Assembly: GCF_019393635.1 (NCBI RefSeq) | Contig: NC_057861.1 | Span: forward strand, 544,828,711 to 544,892,710 | DNA from: Dromiciops gliroides | Taxonomy: Eukaryota > Chordata > Mammalia > Microbiotheria > Microbiotheriidae | Direction of reading: 5' to 3' | DNA length: 64,000 bases | Shown: piece by piece, positions 44,385 to 55,084 of the stretch | Layout of the letters: each line of letters starts with the position of its first letter | Numbering within the stretch: position 1 is the first letter of the stretch | Made by a program: the position numbers and the translations under genes | The notes under the pieces: model-generated | Databases searched by the model: none | Seen by the model: only the letters and a program-made list of their open reading frames with translations | Told to the model about the DNA's origin: nothing

Positions 44385-44630
44385 GTTGTTGTTCAGTTGT
44401 ATCTGACTCTTCATGACCCCATATGGGGTTTACTTGGCAAAGATACTAGAGTGGTTTGCCATTTCTTTCTCCAGCTCATTTTACAAATGAAGAAACTGAG
44501 CCATATAAAGTTAAGTGACTTGTCCAAGGTCACACAGCTAGTCATCTCTGAGGTCAGATTTGAACTCCAGAATATGAGGCTTCCTCACCTCAGGCCCAAC
44601 ACTATACACTGTACCACCTAGCTGCCCAAT
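44385..44630 (-). mobile_element. tRNA-CORE SINE with RTE-type tail, reverse
   Basis: Starts ttgttgttcagttgtatctg, then ttggcaaagatactagagtg, a reversed CORE, and a head at right ending cacctagctgccc. Confidence 0.85.
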
Positions 44631-44734
44631 ATCTATTTGTCCCAGTTGAAAGTGAAATTGTGAGGTCTTAGTTTATCTCCTCTTCCTATCTTCCACTTTC
44701 TCTGTCCTTTCCCAGTCTTTGTGGGAAAGTTTTC

Positions 44735-44905
44735 TTTAGAAATAACCCTGGATCTGGTGTTAGGAGTTACCAGTTCATATTCCAGTTCTCCTACTTTTAC
44801 CACCTTTATACAAATCAACCTCTCCAGGTTTCATTTTCCTCCTCTGTTAAAGTGAAGGCTTAGCCTAGGTAATCTCTAAGGTTCCCTAAAATTACACAGC
44901 CTACC
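44735..44905 (+). mobile_element. MIR-related SINE
   Basis: taaccctggatctggtgtta, ctccaggtttcattttcctc and taatctctaaggttccctaa. Confidence 0.65.
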
Positions 44906-45515
44906 ATCTTCAACAAAACAAGGGAGGAACTGATTAACAGTCATTTCTACTTTCTTTGAATTATTATAACATGCAAAAGCTAGATTAATAAGAATTTGAA
45001 TTTCAGGCTTTTGTCACTAATTTCTTAATGAAAGGCCTTTTCAGGCATCAGCAAGGAGGTGGGAAAATAATCTTTCAGTAGAGTAACCCCTAAAATCACA
45101 CTAGAATTATCTGGCAAACTATGAAGCCTGTATTTCTTTTAGAAATATTTCGAAGGAATGAGGAAAAGGAGCCAGAAGGTATAATCTATAACTCCCAGGT
45201 TCCCTTTTAGAAAACTGAGCCAGAGCAAACTTCATCAAAATTTCTGGAGCTGCTGAAGATGAGAATTCCTGGTTTCTCTTTCAGAATCTGAAGCCTGCTT
45301 TGCTTAGTATAGTTCTGTAGGTTGTCAGGTCCCTCTCTTCCAGTTCTTCCTGTGTTTACTTCCTTACCTGGGCACAGGTTGCTTCTTTTTCTCAAATATC
45401 TCTTTCTTTTTCACTAAGATTCTCAGATACATTTTTTATGTGTACGACTTCACGGTCATATGCAGGTTCCTAAAACCTGTTCTGGTTTACCATCTGTTGA
45501 ATCAAACATTGCTCA
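44906..45515. other. no gene or repeat recognised
   Basis: About 600 bp, apparently unique; no long or conserved frame. Confidence 0.3.
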
Positions 45516-45524
45516 CAAGCTCCC

Positions 45525-46260
45525 ATTTTAAAAAATAAAAGTATTTTATTATTTTCCAATTACATGTAAGGATAGTTTTCAATATCTGTTTTCATAGGAT
45601 TTTTAGTTTCAAATTTTTATCCCACCCTCCCTCCTCCCCAAGATGGAAAGTAATCTGATTATAGGTTATATATGTACAATAACATTAAACATATTTCTGC
45701 ATTAGTCATATTGTGAAAGAAGAATCAGAACACAAGGGGAAAACCTCAAAAAAGAAGGAAAAAAAACAACAGCCCCAAAGTAGAAACAGTATGGTTCAAT
45801 CTGCATTCATATTCCACAGTTCTTTTTTCTGGATGTTGAGAACATTTTCTATTATGAGTTCTTTGAAATTGTTCTGGATCACTGCATTGCTGAGAAGAGC
45901 CAAGTCTATCACAGTTGTTCATCACACAATGTTGCTATTACTGTGTGTGATGTTCTCCTGGTGGTTCTCCTCACAGTCAGCATCAGTTCATGTAAGTCCT
46001 TCCAGGTTTCTCTGAAAGCCTCCTGAAATCCATTTCATTCATATACCACAACTTGTTTAGCCATTTCCCAATTGATGGGTATTCCTTCGATTTCCAGTTC
46101 TTTGCCACCACAAAGAGAGCTGCTATAAATAGTTTTGTACATGTGTGTCCTTTTCCCTTTTCTATGGTCTCTTTGGGATACAGACTTAGCAGTGGTACCA
46201 CTGGGTGAAAGGGTATGAACAGTCCTATAACCCTTTAAAGCCCCCATTTTTTTCTCAGAA
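45525..46260 (-). mobile_element. L1 3' end, reverse
   Basis: Left end is the reversed 3' UTR (ttccaattacatgtaaggat, tctgattataggttatatat). ORF2 C-terminal sequence is readable on the - strand (LSLYPKETIEKGKGHTCTKL, IGKWLNKLWYMNEMD). It is moderately decayed compared with 24368-25689. Confidence 0.85.
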
Positions 46261-46284
46261 TTTCCCCAACCAGAAAGAATTAAT

Positions 46285-46645
46285 CATGAAACACTATGGG
46301 AATAAAAGGATACTTATTGTAATGAGGAAGGGGGAGGGTTTCAGGAAAGCCTATGAATTGATACAAAGTAAAGTGAACAGAAACAGAACATTGTATGTAG
46401 TAACAGCAATATTGTAGGATGATCAAATGTGAAAGACTTAGCTACTCTGATGAATACAATAATCCACAACAATTACAAAGGACTCATGATAATTTTTTTT
46501 TAAATGCTATGAGTTTCCAGAAAGAGAACTCATGAACTCTGAGTGGAGTGAAGCCTTTTCTTTTTTTTCACTTTCTTTATTTTTCAGCAACACGTTTAAT
46601 ATGGAAATATATTTTTGCATGACTTTAAAAAAGGATACATACTTA
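46285..46645 (+). mobile_element. L1 3' end, forward, head-to-head with the previous copy
   Basis: Contains tatgaattgatacaaagtaa, agtaacagcaatattgtagg, and the 3' UTR type gaactcatgaactctgagtg ... aacacgtttaatatggaaat. The 3' UTR belongs to a different L1 subfamily from the left copy. Confidence 0.75.
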
Positions 46646-46669
46646 AAATAGAATTTGAGAGAACATAAC

Positions 46670-46670
<1 letters not shown>

Positions 46671-46708
<38 letters not shown>
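46671..46708 (+). repeat. (AC)n microsatellite
   Basis: 38 bp of AC just after the L1 3' end. Confidence 0.98.
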
Positions 46709-46710
<2 letters not shown>

Positions 46711-46819
46711 ATGAACACACCAGGCAATAAATACTTATTTCTTACTTCTCAAGGAATAACTGCAAAATGTGCAAAAATTACAGGGAATGAAGGTTGTGAG
46801 TCCTCTTGGCTCTACTTCT

Positions 46820-47340
46820 CACATTAACTTTTTAGCCTGGCCTTGGAATGTGAGATCCTTGAACATAGGGATGATGTTTTTACCTTTGTTAAAGGCAAAA
46901 ATTCTAGCTAGTCTGTCTAAAATATCTAATGAGTGGTAGCCAATAAATTATAAGCTTTAGCAAGAGTTAGACTTTTAAGCATTTATTAAGGAGAATAAGA
47001 ATTTGGTAAAGAGAGAGAAAGGCCTACATTCATCTATCTATTAAAGGGAGAGAGCATTCCTATCTCCGCTCTCTGCCAGAGTCCACAGGAAAGAGACCCA
47101 GTCAGAGCGCCCGGCTCCCCCTTCTTCCTCCCACCAGCAAACGTCACTTCCTGACGCCAAAGAAAAGACTCATGGTCTTGCCCTCAGAGACATTCACCTC
47201 ATGGCAGAGCTTTTCTACAGTAAGTCTCCAGCAGGTAGCGTCATTCCAATCATTGCACCTTTTTGTTTGTTTGTTTGTTTATCCCCAGTTCTAGGTACAT
47301 AGTAAGCACTTAATAAATGCTAGTTAATTGATTTAGTGAC
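46820..47340 (+). mobile_element. L2 LINE terminal region, split by a solo LTR
   Basis: 46820-46886 (cttggaatgtgagatccttg, gggatgatgtttttacctt) resumes at 47258 and ends ggtacatagtaagcacttaa. Confidence 0.75.
46887..47257 (-). mobile_element. solo LTR fossil, family C copy 1
   Basis: About 370 bp with TG...CA ends, interrupting L2, with cctt on both sides. On the - strand it carries tgaggtgaatgtctctgagg, ttctccttaataaatgctta (AATAAA) and the end gctagaatttttg. It matches 49878-50309. No internal region. Confidence 0.7.
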
Positions 47341-47464
47341 CAAGTGGCACCATAACCTACTTGAATAGGAAAAACAGAACTATGAGTTCACTTTTTCAGC
47401 AGTCTGTAAACACTATGTTAGTATGCTCCTGTTAACTAGGGGAAAATAAACTTAACAACTTGTT

Positions 47465-47690
47465 CAGGGCAGCTATGTGGTACAGTGGATAGAGCACCAT
47501 GTTAGGAGTCAGGAACACCTGAGTTCAAATCCAGCCTCAGAAAAATCACTTAACCCTCTTTGCCTCAGTTTCCTCATCTGTAAAATGATCTGGAGAAGGA
47601 AATGGCAAACCATTCCAATAGCTTTGCCAAGGAAACCAACCCAAAATGGGGTTGCAAAGAGTTAGAAGTGACTGAAACCACTGAACAACT
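47465..47690 (+). mobile_element. tRNA-CORE SINE with RTE-type tail
   Basis: ggcagctatgtggtacagtg head, cctcagtttcctcatctgta, and ggaaatggcaaaccattcca tail ending agttagaagtgactgaaa. Confidence 0.88.
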
Positions 47691-47734
47691 ACAAAAAAGG
47701 CAACTTACTCACTGATTGAACCTTAGAGCTAATG

Positions 47735-48377
47735 TGTGGTGGAATTTGGGGTCAAATTGATCATGAGTCATCCCAAAAGAATTACAAGACTCAGTGACTC
47801 AGTTTCCCAAGTTTTATTGCAATACTGTGGGTGACCACAGGGAAAGAACCAGAATAGTGGAAAGGTATCTCTCGAATAGTGAAAGAAAAGACAGTTATAT
47901 TTATAGTATGGATAAATTGATTATTAGTTTCATTATAATAACTCGCACCTTAGGGAGGTATTAGGGGAGGGCTTATCCTAATTTGGAGTTCCCAAGGAGG
48001 GTACCTTTTTCAGTGGAGGTGTATTTTGGGGGGTTTACACATCATAAGGTGAATCTGGGGACAAATTTGGCCTTTTCTGTGCATGTCTCCTTCTGATTCC
48101 CATAGCTAGTTTCAAAATATCTTCATTTATCATTTATTTCTAGTCTAAATTTCTATAGCCTTCTATAGTCATTTTATTTAAGGTCTTCATGGCCTAGCTC
48201 CCACTGTTCCCATTATGGGTACTGATTTCTGTGGGTAAGAGAACTTAGCATCCTGACTTGTTAGTTATCCATTAACTAGGGTCTGAAATCCCTTTTAGAG
48301 CTAATATCTGAATTAGAGCTTGGGTCTTAGGTTTTGCTATTAACCGCCCCCCCCCTTTTTTTTTGCCTCCTACATCA
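47735..48377 (-). mobile_element. solo LTR fossil, family B copy 1
   Basis: About 640 bp, the reverse complement of 50956-51650. Shared landmarks include ccaagttttattgcaatact, atatttatagtatggataaa, tatgggtactgatttctgtg and tgcctcctacatca. No internal region is seen beside it. Confidence 0.7.
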
Positions 48378-48683
48378 GAGCCTTAGGGTCAAAAAAGCAT
48401 GACAAATCAGCACCAGCTCTACAAAGCACTAAAGTTTCTCAACCATGGTTTCTCATGATGTGAACCAAGGCTGGGAGCATGTCTTCTGGCACAAGAGAAG
48501 GAAAGCCTGATAGTTTCCTATTAATAGCGGTAGGAGCCAGACATAGCTTTGGGACAGTTTCTTGGCATTTTCTCCTCTTCTATGACTTTGTATCAATTTA
48601 TTTTGTTGGGAAATTTCATCCACTCATATTTAGCAATATAATTGTTAAGTTTGTGTTTTCTTCCATTAAATACTTACATGATC

Positions 48684-48735
48684 GTGCATGCACACACGTG
48701 CACACATGCACACGTGTGTGTGCGCGCACACACAT
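48684..48735 (+). repeat. alternating purine-pyrimidine (CA/CG/TG) tract
   Basis: gtgcatgcacacacgtgcac followed by acatgcacacgtgtgtgtgc and gcgcacacacata. It is almost entirely alternating purine-pyrimidine, with nested palindromes. Confidence 0.9.
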
Positions 48736-48739
48736 ACCC

Positions 48740-49726
48740 CTATGCTTCCTTCTATTTACTTATATAGCACTTATACAAAATGCTATCTATTTAAATGTCT
48801 AATGCAGTGGCTTACTAGACACCACCAGATTGAGACCATGGAGACTAGGAACCTGTGCTGATTGATTCCTGTCTTTTATTTGCCGTAGAGGTTTGCCCTG
48901 GGTTCATTGCTCTAGGGTTGCCAGTCTTCTAAATAGAGGAGAGCTTCCCAGTGCTTCAATTCCACCCCCACCTCAGATTCCAGGGAAACAATTCTAATTT
49001 TGGCTTTAGTCAAAAGTTCTTCTCCTAACAAGGGGGTGATGTAAAAAGGTACTCAGGAAAAGAAACCCCATGAAATAGGTATGGAACAGGTAGTTTTAGC
49101 CACACACAAAAGAGGAGATTCCAAGCAATAAAGAACCATTGAATAATTAGAACAGAATCCAATAAGTTATCACTACTAATATAATCAGTTCAGGAGGTTT
49201 GCATTTTCTTTGTAAGGGCTGATAATTATGTTAATTATGATAATTATACATTTTATCTCCACTAAATATAACCTAAGTGACACCAAATAGCGTGCTTGCT
49301 CTTTTTGATATTTTCTTAGTGGGTGATATGCATCTACTATTCTTGCCACTGTAACTGTTCCAGACACCACTACCCTGATGTTCAGGCTCCCAGGAAGGGG
49401 ACACACCAACTGCCTTTTGAGATACCACAAAACCTTGTACTAAAGGAAAGATGATAGAAACTCGAAGCGGCCCCAATCCAATCACAAGACTTGCCTAGGA
49501 CGCCATGGGCTCATGGCTTGTGTCTGAGTATATGGGGGCACTCCTGGCTTGACAAACTCTATTGGGGTAAAAGAATTCACAAAGCTGTCTCAAAATAATC
49601 TGTTTAATATGAGTAAAATGGGTTTATACTGTGACAAACACAATTGACAGAACTGACTGAACTCCATCTAGTTTCATTCCCAGGCCAATGAATTGCCTGT
49701 GGCTAACCCACCATTATCATTCTAGC
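48740..49726. other. unassigned sequence, possibly LTR-derived in part
   Basis: About 990 bp with no host exon. The stretch 49495-49690 (gcactcctggcttgacaaac; ctgtttaatatgagtaaaat) has repeat-like texture, but I cannot define it. Confidence 0.25.
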
Positions 49727-50480
49727 TTCTTGTTGTTGTTTCTCCTTCATTCCAGAAGAGGACCATGACATTGGGAGGTGATGTCATGACTTGCACTGAA
49801 TTGGATTTAAGTGAAGGAAGGCTATGCAAGGTCACTAACCTCACTCTCTCCTCCAGAGCCATCTGGGTCCAGTGGCATGTGACAATTGAAGTGACACCAC
49901 CTGCTGGAGAGTTACTGTAGGAAAGCTCTGCCATGAGGAGAAGGCATCTGAGGGCAAGCCATGTGGCTTGGAAGGTCAGTTCCTTGGCGTTTGCTTGATC
50001 AAAGCTACCAGCCAAATTAGCTTGGAGCTGTGCATGTTGGGACGGCCCTGTGTCCGGTTTCACAGGAGGCTTCTGGGACAAAGGAGGGGCAAGGCTCTCT
50101 CTTTCTTGAGGACCTCAGGGGGGAGCGGAGCAGGAGACACTGGCTCCCTGAGATAGATAGCTGAATATAAACCTCTTTCTCTCTCTCTTCACCAAATTCT
50201 TATGCTCCTTAATAAATGCTTTAAAAGTCTAAACTCTTGCTAAAGCTTCTAATTTATTGGCGATCATTCGTTAGATTTTTTAGACAGTATAGCTAGAATC
50301 CTAGCTACACAGGCAAGATATACATCAGGAGGTCTGGAGTTGGCCCCGGATGTTTTAAGGTAATTGGTGTTAAGTGACTTGGCCAGGGTCATACAACTAG
50401 TAAGTGACTGAGGTGAGATTTGAACTCAGGTCCTCTTGACTTCAGGGTCAGTGCTCTATCAGAAAAACCTGGCTAGGTGG
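49727..50480 (-). mobile_element. CORE-SINE with LINE-derived tail, reverse, split by a solo LTR
   Basis: 49727-49877 (ccagaagaggaccatgacat, tgaattggatttaagtgaag) resumes at 50310 (ggcaagatatacatcaggag) and runs into the reversed CORE and head (tttgaactcaggtcctcttg) to about 50460. The LTR at 49878-50309 sits exactly where the related copy at 21880 reads straight through. Confidence 0.85.
49878..50309 (+). mobile_element. solo LTR fossil, family C copy 2
   Basis: 432 bp, TGTGAC...CTACA, flanked by gtggca / caggca (a six-base duplication with two differences, as in class II elements). AATAAA lies at about 50211. Similar to 46887-47257 in the opposite orientation. No internal region. Confidence 0.7.
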
Positions 50481-50489
50481 CACAGTAGA

Positions 50490-50830
50490 TAGATCATTGA
50501 TTATTTTGTAAAGCCCCAAACACTTCGCCTCCCTGAGATTTCCAAAGTTTCTTCCTGGACTTTAGATTGTTATGCAAATAAACTTGTCTGGTAGAACTAT
50601 GAGATACTTCACCCTTCCATATTCAGTCTCCTCACTGTCTTAGCACCCCATATAAACCCTGTTCCCTACCCACTCTCTAGGTACTCCTAGCATTTGCTAT
50701 GTGGTACCATGAGTTGCAATTCTTCTATCCCAATTAAAGACTTTAATTTTGTTATATTGATTGTTTTCATTAATTTTCAGGTTGACAACTGCTCTTGGGC
50801 AGGCAACCTAGAGAATCACATATGTAGTGG
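50490..50830 (+). mobile_element. LTR-type fossil fragment
   Basis: ttatgcaaataaacttgtct, acccttccatattcagtctc, ccccatataaaccctgttcc and an end at taattttcaggttgaca (about 50790). It is related to 42275-42395. The left edge is unclear. Confidence 0.45.
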
Positions 50831-50955
50831 CTGGCCAATAATTCAGCAGTTGGATCTTGTTCAACATTTTGTTCTGGTTCCTCCCCTGCCATGCTAAAGC
50901 AGGAGCACTATGGGTACTGATATTGCTGGAACCTTTCTCTACCACCCTTTACTAA

Positions 50956-51650
50956 TGATGTAGGAGGTGAAAAAAGGGTTAATAGAAAAACCTAAGACCC
51001 AAGCTTTAATTCAGATATTGGCTCCAAAAGGAAGTCAGACCTCAGTTAATGGATAACTTATCAGTCAGGATGCTAGGTTCTCTTACCCACAGAAATCAGT
51101 GCCCATAACGGGAACAGAGGGAGAGAAGCCATGATGACCTTAAATAAATTGACAGACTGTAGAAACTTAGACCAGAAATAAATGAAAAATGAATATGTTT
51201 TGAAACTAGCAATGGGAAACAGAAAGAGACATGTGCAGAAAAGGCCAAATTTGTTCCCAGATTCACCTTATGACATGTAAACCCCCAAAACATACCTCCA
51301 CAGTAAAAGGTACCCACCTTGGGGGTTGGCTTAGGACCCCAGGAACTCCAAATTAGGATAAGCCTCCCCCTGTACCTCCCCAAGGTGGAGAATATTATAA
51401 TAAGTAGGACAGGCCCTCCCCTATACCTCCCCAAAGGTAGAGATTATTATAATGAGACTGATAATCAATTTATCCATACTATAAATATAACTGTCTTTCC
51501 TTTCCTTATTCGAGAGATACCTTTCCACTATTCTGGTTCTCTCCCTGTGGTCACCCACAGTATTGCAGCAAAGCTTGGGAAACTGAGTCACTGAGTCTCA
51601 TAATTCTTTTGGGACAACTCATGATCAATTTGACCCCAAATTGGTGATCA
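50956..51650 (+). mobile_element. solo LTR fossil, family B copy 2
   Basis: About 690 bp, from tgatgtaggaggtgaaaaaa to gaccccaaattggtgatca. It has a TATA-like actataaatataactg at about 51477. It is the inverted partner of 47735-48377 and contains a partial internal duplication of the cctcccctatacctccccaa segment. No internal region. Confidence 0.7.
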
Positions 51651-52300
51651 TTGCCTTTCTATGCCTGGGCCTTATCCCCCCTGTTCAAAGGCAAAACATT
51701 TCTACTGATTTGTATTTCCATGCCTGGAGCCTTACTTTACCCTATTAAGATAGGGCGGATGATAGCCCTGTGCCCAGGCCCTTTGCTAGGCAGAAATCCA
51801 AAGCCATTCAAAACAAAACAAAAGACACAGACTCCTCTAGGCTAGTATATGCGCTCTATCTCCCTTGTAAAACTAATAGCCATTTCTGACAATGTTGGTT
51901 AGAGTATGTGGGGTCTGAACTCTGTAGAAGTCCAGAAAGACAGACAGGGAGAGAGACAGAGAGGCAGAGAGACAGAGACAGACTGAAACAGAGAGTGAAT
52001 ACTCCTTGTCCTCAGCAAATCAAAAATTGGCACATTTGTCCACATCCCCAATTCTATAAAGGTCTCTGGGAGCCAGAGAGAATTAAACAATTTCTTTTCA
52101 AATAGCTCTCAACAAAGTCCACATGGCAGAGTTTGGAACGCATTTTTAAAGAAAATGTCAAACATTATTTTTACATGTAATTGGAAAACAATATTAAATA
52201 GAAAATTTTAAAAGGGGGTGGGGGGAGAAGTCCACATGGCACAGTTCTCAATGACCTCCTGAATGTCATTAAAAAGTCCCAATCAGTTTCTTTAGCAGTT
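51651..52300. other. unassigned sequence with purine-rich simple repeat and an L1-type terminus
   Basis: 51935-51990 is a (GAGACA)-like repeat. 52160-52215 contains ttacatgtaattggaaaaca, the L1 3' terminus. The rest is unassigned. Confidence 0.35.
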
Positions 52301-52308
52301 TTTTTTCA

Positions 52309-52313
52309 GATTA

Positions 52314-52372
<59 letters not shown>
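52309..52372 (+). repeat. (TA)n microsatellite
   Basis: About 50 bp of pure TA after tatatatgtg. Confidence 0.97.
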
Positions 52373-52374
<2 letters not shown>

Positions 52375-52800
52375 TATAGCCTTCAGATGGAAGAGGTAGG
52401 CCCTGACCTAGACAGGCCTACCAGTTGGTAGCCCAAAAGACCACTGTCACACCCCACCCTGCCATGAAATTTTATAAATTCAACCATTGGCAGTTCACTG
52501 CAGTTTCTTTCAGGGTACAGTTATTAATGCCACAGGTTATATGTACAATGTTCTCTCCTTTTTGAATGGCTATAGACAGTTTACTGTGTAATCTCCCAGG
52601 ACTCGGAGAGGGGGATGAACCATGTGGTATATACTACTATCTCTTTGAGGCTTCACTAAAAGTTCCACCAAAAATATGGAGGCCAATGTGAGCGCACTTT
52701 CCTCTGCCCTGCTCATCCCTCACTTTGACAAGATCATTTCATCCCACTTCTACATGACTGTATCAATTATTTGGGGCTAGTCCCAGTACCATGGCCGTTT
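52373..52800. other. no feature recognised
   Basis: About 430 bp of single-copy-looking DNA. Confidence 0.3.
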
Positions 52801-52812
52801 AAATTCACTGTT

Positions 52813-52964
52813 GGGTGCAATGGATAAAGCACCAGCCCTGGATTCAGGAGGACCTGAGTTCAAATGTGGCCTCAGACACTTTACATTTACTAGCTGTGTG
52901 ACCCTGGGCAAGTCACTTAACCTTCATTGCCCCACAAAAAACAAACAAACAAATTAAAAAACCC
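52813..52964 (+). mobile_element. CORE-SINE lacking the first ~12 bp
   Basis: Starts at ggtgcaatggataaagcacc. aaattcactgttg / aaattcactattg flank it, so the short head reflects incomplete reverse transcription. Confidence 0.93.
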
Positions 52965-53230
52965 TAAATTCACTATTGAAATATCAGGCACTAATAGGTT
53001 AACAAAAGGAGATTTGCTTAGCCATAGCAAGGGGAAGATATTCAACAAGGTTGAGAAGTTAACTGACCTAAGTGAAGCTTACCTACCTCTCAACTATCCA
53101 TCCTGGGCAACCAGCCAGCCCTCAGTTTGAGCCTGCAGATGTTCGTGGTTCTTTTGTACACAAACCAGGAAGTGATATCAATAGTCCAGGCCTTTAGTCT
53201 CTCAAAACAATCAAATCTCAAGAACAGTTT

Positions 53231-53372
53231 CTTTTTTGTGGGGCAATGAGGGTTAAGTGAGTTGCCCAGGGTCACACAGCTAGTAAGTGTCAAGTGTTTG
53301 AGGCCGGATTTGAACTCGGGTCCTCCTGAATCCAGGGCTGGTGCTTTATCCACTGTACCACCTAGCTGCCCC
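53231..53372 (-). mobile_element. marsupial CORE-SINE, reverse (left of a pair)
   Basis: Complete; followed by the target text cagtttcaatac. Confidence 0.93.
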
Positions 53373-53383
53373 AGTTTCAATAC

Positions 53384-53385
<2 letters not shown>

Positions 53386-53420
<35 letters not shown>
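53386..53420 (+). repeat. (GT)n microsatellite at a SINE tail
   Basis: 35 bp of GT lying exactly where the reversed A-tail of the right-hand SINE is expected. Confidence 0.95.
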
Positions 53421-53423
<3 letters not shown>

Positions 53424-53552
53424 GGGGGGCGGGGCAATGAGGGTTAAGTGACTTGCTCAGGGTCACACAGTTAGTAAGTGTCCGGATTTGAACTCAGGTC
53501 CTCCTGAATCCAGGGCTGGTGCTTTATCCACTGTGCCACCTAGCTGCCCCCC
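53421..53552 (-). mobile_element. marsupial CORE-SINE, reverse (right of a pair)
   Basis: Body lacks about 20 bp (agtaagtgtccggatttg, missing caagtgtctgagg). cagtttcaatac occurs on both sides of this copy plus the GT run. Confidence 0.93.
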
Positions 53553-53834
53553 AGTTTCAATACCTTTAAGGAAAAACAATCGTAAGTGACATGGAGAGTT
53601 AGGGTATTTCTCCCATGGGTTACCCCATAGTTTAGCCCTTGAGTGCTATACAACATAAAAGGCAAATCTGGAAATTCTACTTGCCAAGTTCAAACATTTC
53701 TGAATCCAGGGAAGCCCCCCCTTTGAGACTGCTTTTCCATAAAAATTCTTCCATGAAGACTGCTTTGTTTTCATATTTTTGCTGATAAAGAGTATTTGCT
53801 TCTGCACTATGAACATGTAAGTCATCATTCATCC

Positions 53835-54265
53835 TTAGTTTTCAAAGGACCAATGACATCACAGAGTGATGTCTTGACTTGCTCAAGAATTGGATTTAAG
53901 TGAGGCAGAGTTGCCCAGAGTCATCAGCCTCACTCTCTTCCAGAGTCATCAAAGTCCAGTGGAAAGATAAAAATCAGGATGACTGGTGATGGTCCAGGAT
54001 ACAGTAGATAATCTTAGCATCTTCTATGCTTACCAAGCTCTAAGTGATCCACAGCACCTGCTTCAGCCAGCTTCATGGCCATTGGAACAAATAATTCTTA
54101 TCTGGCCATTCTGATGGGAGAAGTCTTCACATGCTTAAGGTAGACATCCTTCTAACTCACTGCCAGGTTTGAGACCTGCCAGTTACCCCCAACTTGGTTT
54201 AGCCCATCTGCTGAGAAGGTTTTACTGGGATGTAGCTACTGTACATGCTATAGCTTCTTGGAACC
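53835..54265 (-). mobile_element. LINE-derived SINE tail followed by shared dispersed repeat, reverse
   Basis: 53835-54000 (aaggaccaatgacatcacag, agaattggatttaagtgagg) then 54005-54265, which is the reverse complement of 36396-36612. The order is the same at both sites. Confidence 0.65.
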
Positions 54266-54762
54266 ACAGGTGAGAGTTGGGGGACAGGTGGATACCAATG
54301 GTGGATGAATATCCCTGAAAAGGGCTCCTAGAACAACCCCATACACCTCAGACATGTAAATACTATCATAATGTATGCGTGTCATATTCCCTGCATATAA
54401 TTTAGACATTTAACCATTGAAACAGATTATGAAACGATGTTTTACATTGTGTTGTGGTAAAAATTTCAAGAGCCTGGATTCTGAGCAAAGAATCAACTTA
54501 CTAGTAATGCTAGCAATTACCAATAAATGGGTCAATGGCCTCTCAAGAACCAAAGACAAATTGGGTTTTACAGAGAGAATTTTTATAGTCAATAAAGAGG
54601 GACTACATTTCATGAGATTAATACACATTCATGACATTAATGATTATTCATAGGATTTGTAGGAATAGGGAAACAAGAACAGAGAAGTAGGTCAATTTGC
54701 AAGATTGAGCTGCTGACATGTTGGGGAGGCTTGTAATTTTGGGGTGATGGTGCCCTGGTCAT
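54266..54762. other. no gene or repeat recognised
   Basis: About 500 bp. Short open frames on both strands do not resemble known proteins. Confidence 0.3.
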
Positions 54763-54776
54763 TTGAAAGTATCTGA

Positions 54777-54936
54777 GGGGCAGCTAGGTGGCACAGTGGA
54801 TAAAACACCGGCCCTGGATTCAGGAGGACCTGAGTTCAAATCCGACCTCAGACACTTGACACTTACTAGCTGTGTGATCCTGGGCAAGTCACTTAACCCC
54901 AATTGCCTCACCAAAAAAAAAAAAAAAAAAGAAAGA
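54777..54936 (+). mobile_element. marsupial CORE-SINE
   Basis: Complete; gaaagtatctga on both sides; A18 tail followed by (GAAA)n. Confidence 0.96.
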
Positions 54937-55084
54937 AAGTATCTGAAGCTGCTGTGGCTGCTGCTAGCTTTACTTGGTATGGAAGATCCCTGATGCATGT
55001 ATACTACAGCACTCCTGTCTTGTGAGTGCCACCCATTCCGTATAACTCCCAGCTAGGGACTTACAAAAGTAATCAGTGATGTCT

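Noticed and set aside
46507-46704. Cys/Val-repeat open frame on the - strand
   Set aside because: It is the translation of an (AC)n microsatellite.
47735-51650. The family B LTR pair as the two ends of one proviral element
   Set aside because: They are inverted relative to each other and the DNA between them is host-type SINE, another LTR and unassigned sequence.
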